Below are positions 31,198 to 37,598 of a stretch of DNA of 37,598 bases, piece after piece. Numbering within the stretch: position 1 is the first letter of the stretch; every line of letters begins with the position of its first letter. The DNA is from Halobacteriales archaeon QS_1_68_20 (lineage in GTDB: Archaea > Halobacteriota > Halobacteria > Halobacteriales > PXRE01). A program made the translations under genes and the position numbers. The DNA lies in assembly GCA_003021085.1 (NCBI GenBank), contig PXRE01000006.1:240458-278055 (forward strand), written 5' to 3'. The notes under the pieces are model-generated. The model had not been told where the DNA came from. It searched no databases and was given only the letters and a program-made list of their open reading frames with translations.

Positions 31198-31406
31198 CGC
31201 ACGCGAGCAACGCGCGCGAGGGAGGAGTAACGCAGGTGGCGCGAACGGACGTGAGCGCCCCGAGTAACGCAGTCGGCTGGGGAGGGTGTGGACATCCCTA
31301 GCTTCGCCGCTCACCCGGACGCTCCTTCGTCCACCGGGAGAGCAAGCTCTCCCGAGCCCCCGTTCGCACGGCTCACGGGGACCTCGCGCGCGTTGCTCGC
31401 GCGCGC
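31198..31406. repeat. Dispersed palindromic repeat, copy C
   Basis: A 209-bp non-coding element occupying most of the gap between the Nudix gene and tgtA. Its ends are inverted: gcgagcaacgcgcgcgagg (31204-31222) matches the complement of cctcgcgcgcgttgctcgc (31382-31400). Inside is a perfect hairpin GGGAGAGC-aa-GCTCTCCC (31336-31353). Bases 31261-31301 match 36740-36780 (copy D) at 39 of 41 positions. The inverted ends give it a MITE-like or REP-like look. The remaining part of the 31133-31508 gap holds nothing else I can name, apart from the tgtA promoter zone. Confidence 0.8.
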
Positions 31407-31508
31407 CGACCGCACGACGACAAGGACGCACCGCCGCAACGCCAAAACCACCTTCCACGCCGAAACCGCGAACGCAACCCTTACCGCGCCGACGGGCGGA
31501 CTCCGGGT

Positions 31509-32978
31509 ATGGTCTTCGAAGTCCGGGATTGGGACGGCGCCGGGCGACTGGGCGAACTTGAGGTGCCCCGCTCCGGCGTGACCGTCGAGACGCCCGCGCT
31601 GATGCCGGTCGTGAACCCGCACGTCCAGACGGTCGACCCGGGTCGACTCGAGTCGGAGTTCGGGGCGGAGATCCTCATCACCAACGCCTACGTCCTCCAC
31701 GGGAGCGACGACCTGCGGGACGACGTGCTGGAGCGCGGCGTCCACGACGTGCTGGGCTTCGACGGTGCCGTCGTGACCGACTCCGGGTCCTTCCAGCTCG
31801 CGGAGTACGGCGACGTCGACGTCGACACCCAGGAGATCATCCAGTTCCAGCTGGACATCGGCTCGGGCGTCGGCACCCCGGTCGACGTCCCGACGCCGCC
31901 GGACGTACCCCGTGAACGCGCCGAAGCGGAACTCGCCGAGACCCAGGACCGCCTCGAACTCGCGGACTCCCTGGAGACGGGCGACATGCTCGTCAACGCA
32001 CCCATCCAGGGGTCGACGTACTCCGACCTCCGGGAGTCGGCGGCCCGCCACGCCGACGGGACCGGCCTGGACGTGTTCCCCGTCGGCGCGATGGTGCCGC
32101 TGCTGAACGACTACCGCTACGGCGAGGTAATCGAGGCGGTGACCGCGGCAAAGCGGGGCCTGGGCACCGACCGGCCGGTCCACCTGTTCGGCGCGGGCCA
32201 CCCGATGATGTTCGCGCTCGCCGTCGCCGCTGGCTGTGACCTGTTCGACTCGGCCGCCTACGCGCTGTACGCCCGCGACGACCGCTACCTGACGGCCCGG
32301 GGCACCCACCGCCTGGACGAACTGGACTACCTACCCTGTTCGTGTCCGGTCTGCGCGACCCACGACCCCGGGTCGCTGCGGGCGCTGGACGGCGAGGCCC
32401 GCCACGAGCGCCTGGCCGAGCACAACCTCCACGCCTCCTTCGCGGAGATTCGCCGCGTCAAGCAGGCCATCCGGGCGGGCAACCTGCTGGAACTGGTCGA
32501 GGAGCGCGCCCGCAGTCACCCCGCAATGGCCGACGGCTACCGCGCGCTACTGGAACGCGGCGAGCAACTGGAGGCGACCGACCCGGCGTCGAAGGGAACG
32601 TTTTTCTACGTCTCCGGCGAGAGCGCCGACCGGCCGGAAGTCCGCCGGCACCACGACCGCCTCTCGCGGCTCCCCGTCTCCGGCGAAGTGCTACTGGCCG
32701 AGGAGCTATCGGGCATCGAGGACGAGTACGACGAGGTCTGGCGGGTGGTGCCGCCGTTCGGCCCGACGCCGTCGGCGCTGCACGAGACCTACCCCATGAC
32801 CGCGGAACTACCCAGTCGGCTGGCGGACCGCGCCTTCGAGCGCGCGGCCGACGGCGTGGCGCGGTTGGCCGACGAGAACCCCGAGGCGTCGTTGACGCTG
32901 GTGCATCGAGGATGGCCCGACTCGGCGCTGGGGCAGGTGCCCGAAGACGTCGAACTGATCGACCTGGCCGGGACGTGA
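31509..32978 (+). CDS. tgtA: Archaeosine tRNA-guanine transglycosylase
   Basis: 489 aa. It replaces guanine 15 in the D loop of archaeal tRNAs by preQ0, the first tRNA-level step of archaeosine synthesis. The TIM-barrel part has TDSGSFQL with general-base Asp91, SAAYALYA preceded by nucleophile Asp247, and a zinc site LPCSCPVC...AEHN (Cys277, Cys279, Cys282, His305). A C-terminal extension (about 330-489) belongs to the archaeal type. The length is slightly under the classical archaeal TgtA with PUA domain. arcS lies 1.9 kb downstream in the same direction, so both archaeosine enzymes are close. Confidence 0.96.
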   Translation: MVFEVRDWDGAGRLGELEVPRSGVTVETPALMPVVNPHVQTVDPGRLESEFGAEILITNAYVLHGSDDLRDDVLERGVHDVLGFDGAVVTDSGSFQLAEYGDVDVDTQEIIQFQLDIGSGVGTPVDVPTPPDVPRERAEAELAETQDRLELADSLETGDMLVNAPIQGSTYSDLRESAARHADGTGLDVFPVGAMVPLLNDYRYGEVIEAVTAAKRGLGTDRPVHLFGAGHPMMFALAVAAGCDLFDSAAYALYARDDRYLTARGTHRLDELDYLPCSCPVCATHDPGSLRALDGEARHERLAEHNLHASFAEIRRVKQAIRAGNLLELVEERARSHPAMADGYRALLERGEQLEATDPASKGTFFYVSGESADRPEVRRHHDRLSRLPVSGEVLLAEELSGIEDEYDEVWRVVPPFGPTPSALHETYPMTAELPSRLADRAFERAADGVARLADENPEASLTLVHRGWPDSALGQVPEDVELIDLAGT

Positions 32979-33079
32979 GTCCTCGAGAGAAGTGCGGATC
33001 AGGTCGGCAGACGCCGGCCGGTTCGTGTGCTGGCGTGCCGACGAGAGGTCCGTAGGGCAGTCGCCTCGGCCCGTGACCG

Positions 33080-33889
33080 TCAGTAGCAGTTCGTGTGCCT
33101 GTCCAGCTCGAACGTCTTTGTGGTCGTGGTGATCTCCCTGCCAGCGACCTCGGTGAATCCATCGAAGGTGACGCTGCCACAGACGCTCTCGTGGACCTGC
33201 ATGCGCATGTTGTAGTAGCCGTACCCGCCGGAGTCGATGTATCCCCAGCCGGGGTCGAACCTGACCTCGTCGTCGATGTTCTGGTCGAGGTCAGCGGCTC
33301 GTGCCACGGTGTAGAGGTACGCCGGGATTCCCAGTTCCGGGTACAACACCGAGCCAGTGCCGACGAGTACGTCGCCGAGTGCCCACCAGGCCTCTTCCTC
33401 GTCGCCGTAGGGGCTGGCATCGCCGTCGGGATCGGTTATCCCGCTCCGGACGTTCTCGGAATCCAGCGGCTGGGGGTCCGCCGTCACCGAGCTACTCGTG
33501 CTCCACCTGAATCCGATGGTTTCCACGTAGTCCTGCACGCCGCCGTTCGTGTTCTCGGAGAAGGCTTCGTGGAGCCCGACCAGGTCGAAGTAGTAGTAGA
33601 CGCAGTCGTTGCAGTTGTCGTAGACCACGTCCTTGTCCCCGACCATCAGGCTCGTCTCACCTTCGACGATGTCGCCGTTCGGTCGATAGTAGAACTCGAA
33701 CTCGTTGGACGGGTTGTCACAGTCCCAGTAGTCGTCGTCGCTGTCCGGATCGGGACAGTGGCTCGCCCGTGCGGTGCCGGCGAAGTTGGCGAGCCCCGTC
33801 GCCGCGAGGGCACCACTCGCGGTCCGGAGAACGGATCGACGGTCGACGGCGGACGCTGCGGAACGTTCCGCGGGGTTCTCGGCAACCAT
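33080..33889 (-). CDS. Tat-exported Cys-containing hypothetical protein
   Basis: 269 aa. Tat signal: DRRSVLRTASGALAATGLANF, cleaved after about residue 42 (ARA|S). The mature part begins SHCPDPDSDDDYWDCDNP and is acidic, with Cys pairs HC/DC, NCNDC, and single Cys near the end (VCGSV, HTNCY), which suggests disulfides or a metal site. Aromatic-rich strands and a WGYIDSGGYGYYNMRMQVHE segment suggest a beta-sandwich. I do not recognise the family. It lies on the opposite strand between tgtA and arcS and has its own AT-rich promoter region (33890-33950). Confidence 0.85.
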   Translation of the reverse strand: MVAENPAERSAASAVDRRSVLRTASGALAATGLANFAGTARASHCPDPDSDDDYWDCDNPSNEFEFYYRPNGDIVEGETSLMVGDKDVVYDNCNDCVYYYFDLVGLHEAFSENTNGGVQDYVETIGFRWSTSSSVTADPQPLDSENVRSGITDPDGDASPYGDEEEAWWALGDVLVGTGSVLYPELGIPAYLYTVARAADLDQNIDDEVRFDPGWGYIDSGGYGYYNMRMQVHESVCGSVTFDGFTEVAGREITTTTKTFELDRHTNCY

Positions 33890-34041
33890 TTCGGTCCCAA
33901 ATTACACCCGGAAAATAAATACTTTATTAATATATTATGAATCAAAATTTTGGGGATAGTGGGGCGGTAGTGGTCGCCGAGTCGCTGTCGGCCAACAAGA
34001 CGTGGAGGGGTACTCCCGCGACCGACCAGACCGGCGACTGA

Positions 34042-34470
34042 CTACGGGGAGGTCCGGTCAGCGAGCACGTCCCGGAGGATTCGGCGGTGACACCGCTTGT
34101 CGTCGCCCTCGTAGCAGACCAGCACGACCGTTTCGCCGCTCTCCACGCGCTCGGCCAGGTCGTCCAGCGCAGCCTGGGCCTCCGACGAAGATTCGATGTG
34201 CTTCCTATATCGAGCCTCGAACTCCGTCTCCTCCCAGGCGGCGTTGTGGGCGCCCTCGTCGCACGTTCCCCGCATCTTGAGGTCATCGGTCTTCGCCTTC
34301 GCTTCGTCCAGTAGGCCCCCGGGCGGCCCAAGTTCGGGCCGGTTCTCGTCTATCTGGGTGAACCAGGGCGTCGGCTTCCGGACGACGCCCACGAGGTGCG
34401 CGTCCTCGGGGAGTTCAACGAGGTCGTGCTGGAGCGCGGCGTGGTAGGTGTCCCGGACCTCGCCGGTCAT
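34042..34470 (-). CDS. DUF488 family protein
   Basis: 142 aa from ATG 34470; the frame is open upstream but begins with atypical sequence. The C-terminal TVVLVCYEGDDKRCHRRILRDVL is the DUF488 signature, with Cys and CHR motif residues conserved. The middle part has KPTPWFTQ and a Lys/Asp/Glu-rich helical stretch with HNAAWEETEFEARYRKHI. DUF488 proteins are small, probably cytosolic and of unknown role. It is divergent from arcS across the repeat-bearing gap. Confidence 0.85.
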   Translation of the reverse strand: MTGEVRDTYHAALQHDLVELPEDAHLVGVVRKPTPWFTQIDENRPELGPPGGLLDEAKAKTDDLKMRGTCDEGAHNAAWEETEFEARYRKHIESSSEAQAALDDLAERVESGETVVLVCYEGDDKRCHRRILRDVLADRTSP

Positions 34471-34544
34471 ACGGCGGGATTCGGCGGGACCGGACAAAAA
34501 TCGTCGGCCGATGGTATGCGCCATTCTTGAGACGACTCAAAAGC

Positions 34545-34740
34545 CTGCGCGCTCTCCGTCGACGGTACATCGGTCAGCAACACGCAGAAAGCCCGCGCGC
34601 GCTGGACGACGGCGGTAACTCGGACAGCAACACGCAGAAAGCCCCCGCGCGCTCGACTCGGGGGCAGCGCGAGAGGCAAGCTCTCGCTGGCTCCCGCTCG
34701 TTGCACTCGCGCGGGCGCTCCTTGCGTTACTCGTCCCTCG
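34545..34740 (-). repeat. Dispersed GC-rich repeat, copy B
   Basis: Inverted partner of copy A: 34641-34711 is identical over 71 bp to the reverse complement of 105-175. The left part has two 'gcccgcgcgcg...gcaacacgcagaaag' sub-repeats (34577-34600 and 34626-34650 region). The right part (34712-34740) contains the 'gcgttactcgtccctcgcgcgc' block that also occurs, inverted, in copies C and D. It therefore links the A/B and C/D types. The rest of the gap 34471-34890 is the AT-rich arcS promoter zone. Confidence 0.8.
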
Positions 34741-34802
34741 CGCGCTTCCCGCGCGCCACGGAGGCCGCGCCAGCGCGCGCCACTGCGGCGGTCGAGCGGG
34801 TA

Positions 34803-34832
34803 TATATGAGAATATGCACATATATTCATATA
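34803..34832. promoter_or_regulatory. AT-rich palindrome upstream of arcS
   Basis: TATATGAGAATATG (34803-34816), ca, CATATATTCATATA (34819-34832): 12 of 14 arm positions complementary. It is the only AT-rich island in the gap and lies 58 bp before the arcS start. It probably overlaps the promoter, so it could be an operator or a cruciform. Confidence 0.5.
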
Positions 34833-34890
34833 ACTCTCGAGCGCCGCCGGAAGGCAAGATACACGTCCACCGGCCCCCGACCGTGGGGCA

Positions 34891-36648
34891 ATGACCGAGT
34901 ACTTCGAGGTCCACGAGCGCGACGGGGCGGCCCGCCTGGGGGAACTCCGCCTGTCGGACCCGCTCGTGACCCCAGCGATTGTCGACGACGTCCTCTCCGA
35001 CGCTGGGAGCCTCTGGTTCCGCGACCGGGAGGTGCCCGAAGGGAGCGACGACGAGGTGACGGTCCTGCCCCACCGGGCGTTCCCCAGCGGCACGCCCGAC
35101 GAGGTGCAGGACTCGTTCGCCGTCGAGTACCCCGACGTCGACTACCCCAGCGCGGCCGTCGTCTCGCCGGAGACCGCGAGCGACCGGGGCACCGACGTCT
35201 ACGTTCTCTCCGGTGCGCCGGGCTTCGTCGGCCACGGGAGCGCGTTCGTCGACGCCATCGTCCAGGCGCGCGAGACCATCCCCGCGGACACCGCGCTGAT
35301 GCTCTCGGGGGTCGCCACGCCCGGTAACGTCGCTACGCTGGCGTACGCGGGCGTCGACCTCGTGGACGCCGACCGGGCCGTCGTCGCGGGCACCAGGGGT
35401 CGGCACCTCACGACCGACGGCCAGTACTACCTCGAAGACCTGGACGACCTCCCCTGCGCGTGTCCCGCCTGCCAGAACGCCGGGTCCGTCGAGGCGTTCA
35501 CCCGCGAGGACTGCGCGAACCACAACGTAAACCGCCTGCGGGCGGAACTGGCAACGGTCCGCCAGCGCATCCGGCAGGGCCGCCTCCGGGACTACGTCGA
35601 GGCCCAGGCCCGCCACGAGCAGTGGCACACCGCCGTGTTCCGCGAACTGGACGACCAGTGGGGCTACCTGGAGCAACGCACGCCCGTCCTCCGGGAGGCC
35701 GAGAGCACCGCCGCCTCCGAGGACACCCTCCGGCGGGTGGAGATCCGGCGGTTCGCGGACCGGGTGACCTCGCGGTACCGCTGTCGGTTCAACGAACCGC
35801 TCGTGCTGGTGCCCTGCTCGGCGCGCAAGCCCTACAGCGAGTCCCAGAGCCACGGCCAGTTCCACGACGCCATCCAGTACCGCGCGCACCTGGTCTCGAT
35901 GACCAGTCCCATCGGCGTCGTCCCGCAGGAACTCGAACTCACCTACCCCGCCCAGCACTACGACGCGGTGGTGACGGGCAGGTGGACCGAGGGCGAGGAG
36001 GAGTTCGTCGCGGAGGTGCTCCGGCGCTACCTGAAGCGCAACGACTACCCTCGCATCGTCGCGCACGTCCCCGAGGCGGGCTACCGCGAGGTCATCGAGC
36101 GCGTCGAGTCGGACCTGGGCCTGGACGTCGAGTACACCGTCGAGGACCACCCCACCACCGGCGACTCCATCTCGAACCTCATGACGGCTCTGGAGGGCGA
36201 GTTGAAGTACTCCCGGCGGGAGCGCCAGCACAACACCGTCCGCGCCATCGCGGACTACATGTTCGGCGACGGCGCCGGTGACGAGATTTTCGAGGACCTC
36301 CGGACGACCAGTCGGTACCCCAAACTCCAGGTCCGGGATCGCGACGGCGAACAACTCGCCACGATGGTCCCCAACTACGGCGTCCTCTCGCTGACCCTGG
36401 CCGGCGCCCGCCGGTGGGTCGCCTCGGATGCCCCGACGAAGACCGTCGAAATCGACGACTTCGTCCCGCACGGCAGCGTCCTCGCGCCCGGCGTCACCGG
36501 CGCCGACGACGAGATTCGCGTCGGCGACGAGGTGGTCGTCGAGGGGCCGTCGGCGTTCGCAGTCGGCCGCGCGTCGATGTCCGGCCCAGAGATGGCCGAG
36601 AGCACCCGCGGCGTGGCCGTCGAGGTCCGGCACGCCGAAGAGCGGTAA
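34891..36648 (+). CDS. arcS: Archaeosine synthase subunit alpha
   Basis: 585 aa. ArcS converts preQ0 in tRNA position 15 to archaeosine. The N-terminal third keeps a TGT-like barrel with a zinc site (PCACPAC with Cys189, Cys191, Cys194; His211) but lacks TGT catalytic residues. The ArcS-specific motif PCSARKPYSESQSH is at 308-321, followed by the lysine-transferring core, and a PUA RNA-binding domain (about 505-582: FVPHGSVLAPGVTGADDEIRVGDEVVV) ends the protein. It is separated from tgtA by two genes on the opposite strand. The upstream gap holds an AT palindrome and repeat copy B. Confidence 0.96.
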   Translation: MTEYFEVHERDGAARLGELRLSDPLVTPAIVDDVLSDAGSLWFRDREVPEGSDDEVTVLPHRAFPSGTPDEVQDSFAVEYPDVDYPSAAVVSPETASDRGTDVYVLSGAPGFVGHGSAFVDAIVQARETIPADTALMLSGVATPGNVATLAYAGVDLVDADRAVVAGTRGRHLTTDGQYYLEDLDDLPCACPACQNAGSVEAFTREDCANHNVNRLRAELATVRQRIRQGRLRDYVEAQARHEQWHTAVFRELDDQWGYLEQRTPVLREAESTAASEDTLRRVEIRRFADRVTSRYRCRFNEPLVLVPCSARKPYSESQSHGQFHDAIQYRAHLVSMTSPIGVVPQELELTYPAQHYDAVVTGRWTEGEEEFVAEVLRRYLKRNDYPRIVAHVPEAGYREVIERVESDLGLDVEYTVEDHPTTGDSISNLMTALEGELKYSRRERQHNTVRAIADYMFGDGAGDEIFEDLRTTSRYPKLQVRDRDGEQLATMVPNYGVLSLTLAGARRWVASDAPTKTVEIDDFVPHGSVLAPGVTGADDEIRVGDEVVVEGPSAFAVGRASMSGPEMAESTRGVAVEVRHAEER

Positions 36649-36693
36649 CAGGTCGGATTACGGCGTCGTCTCTCGCTATTTTGATCTGGTTCA

Positions 36694-37012
36694 CGGCGCG
36701 CGCGAGCAACGCGCGCGAGGGACGAGTAACGCAGTGAAACGAGTAACGCAGTCGGCTGGGGAGGGCGTGGCCATCCCTAGGTCCAGTGGTCGCTAGCGTT
36801 GATCTTGGTCAGACCAGCAACACTAGCGGCGTGCAACGCTTAGGAGAAACTTCACGCCTCCCCAACCGCGGGAGCGGCCCGAGCGGCGCTCCTGGCTACC
36901 GCCAGAGCAAGCTCTGACGAGCTCCCGCTCGCACGCTCGCGGGACACCGCCGGAGCAAGCTCTGTCGAGCCCCCGCTCACGTTCGTTCACGGGGACCTCG
37001 CGCGCCGTCCGG
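36694..37012. repeat. Dispersed palindromic repeat, copy D
   Basis: A non-coding element in the 36649-37106 gap after arcS, related to copy C. It starts with gcgcgagcaacgcgcgcgagg and gagtaacgcag, then the 41-bp block 36740-36780 (39 of 41 identical to 31261-31301), and ends with tcacggggacctcgcgcgc, also found in C. A central part (36781-36880) is unique to D. Two hairpin cores, CAGAGC-aa-GCTCTG (36903-36916) and GAGC-aa-GCTC (36953-36962), correspond to the single hairpin of C. The rest of the gap is the promoter zone of the next gene. Confidence 0.8.
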
Positions 37013-37106
37013 CTCGTCCCAAATTCGAACAAGAGCCGGAATCCACCTGCCAATCGCGTGACGGCTCGGCCAACCGTTTTGCGGACTGCCCACCTAACGA
37101 GTACGC

Positions 37107-37598
37107 ATGACGGTCCCCGCCGACCCCGAGTTCGACAGCGACGTGCGCCGGCGCATCTACGAGTACGTCGAGCGCAACGGTGCGTCGACGCCCGACGAGG
37201 TCCTCGACGCGGTCCGGGTCGAGGCCGACAGCCCCGGCTCCAAACCCGCCCGCTCGGGCCGGACCACCCGGGTCCGGATGAACCCCCGGACGTTCGCCTC
37301 CCACCTCTCGTCGCTCGTCAACGACGGCTACGTCGTCGAGGACGACGGGAAACTCCGGGTCGGCGTCGAGTCCGAGGCCGAGACCGTCGAACTGGACGAC
37401 GGCGAGACGGCGACGATCCGACTGGCCCGCGAATCCGACGGCGACGACGTGGCCGACGTCATCCGCGAGGTCACCAGCGAACGAACCTACGTCGTCGCCG
37501 AGAGCGTCGCCGAGGCGCTGGACGACGAACCGGTCGTCCGGCACACGAACCGACGCTCCCGGGTCGTCTTCGTCGCCACCCTCGGCGAGGCCGACCCG
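37107..37598 (+). CDS. GNAT N-acetyltransferase with N-terminal winged helix (partial)
   Basis: The start (ATG 37107) and 164 codons lie in the window; the gene runs off the right end. Residues about 1-80 look like a winged helix: VRRRIYEYVERNGASTPDEVLDAV, TFASHLSSLVNDGYVVEDDGKLRVGV. From about 90 the GNAT start follows: ATIRLARESDGDDVADVIREVTSERTYVVAESVAEAL, then RSRVVFVATLGEAD. This suggests an acetyltransferase with a regulatory or DNA-contacting N-terminal part. The acetyl-CoA binding loop is beyond the window, so activity cannot be checked. Confidence 0.85.
   Translation, partial: MTVPADPEFDSDVRRRIYEYVERNGASTPDEVLDAVRVEADSPGSKPARSGRTTRVRMNPRTFASHLSSLVNDGYVVEDDGKLRVGVESEAETVELDDGETATIRLARESDGDDVADVIREVTSERTYVVAESVAEALDDEPVVRHTNRRSRVVFVATLGEADP

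Noticed and set aside
34537..36633. 698-codon open frame on the - strand
   Set aside because: It is antisense to arcS, which has clear ArcS, zinc and PUA motifs. The frame arises from codon bias.

Overview
The window is about 68-70% GC, with strongly acidic predicted proteins, many twin-arginine (Tat) signal peptides, TATA-type promoters, archaeosine genes and small zinc-ribbon proteins. Together these point to the chromosome of a halophilic archaeon (class Halobacteria). The exact genus cannot be fixed from sequence alone.

Layout. 1-371: GC-rich dispersed repeat. 372-1049: glycerophosphodiesterase. 1134-3151: sucC-sucD (succinyl-CoA synthetase). 3222-4727: a frameshifted lipoprotein, a broken small ORF and a small Cys-rich protein. 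4786-7512 (-): a 908-aa Tat-secreted protein that combines a staphylococcal-nuclease domain, two GATase/DUF4350-like modules and two lamin-tail domains. 7671-11503: an RND/MMPL exporter divergent from a TetR regulator, with an inverted-repeat operator candidate between them. 11671-13651: uracil-DNA-glycosylase-like, TatD-like and NYN-domain proteins. 13785-18161: three tandem halolysin genes, of which one looks intact, one has altered catalytic motifs and one is a deleted, frameshifted remnant. 18204-19924: SIMPL lipoprotein and small proteins.

20018-25857 is the glycine cleavage system (gcvT, gcvH, gcvPA, gcvPB). It is interrupted between gcvH and gcvPA by a low-GC block carrying a broken HELGH zincin and a frameshifted membrane protein. 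gcvPA has a TATA box, an unusually long leader with a nested stem-loop, and a Shine-Dalgarno. 25965-27377: nikR-trmY and a frameshifted CHY zinc finger. Then come tRNA-Pro(CGG), an IS6-type transposase remnant splitting a small gene, two microproteins, an AIR-synthase-like protein, a P-loop kinase and a Nudix hydrolase.

31509-36648 holds both archaeosine genes, tgtA (transglycosylase) and arcS (archaeosine synthase), separated by a secreted Cys-containing protein and a DUF488 protein. The block is bracketed by related palindromic repeats (31198-31406 and 36694-37012). The window ends inside a GNAT acetyltransferase.

Core metabolic and RNA-modification genes are intact, while accessory genes carry many frameshifts, so most of the damage looks like genuine decay. 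The least explained signals are the dispersed palindromic repeat family, the nuclease/GATase/lamin-tail protein, the protease array in decay, and the structured leader of gcvPA.
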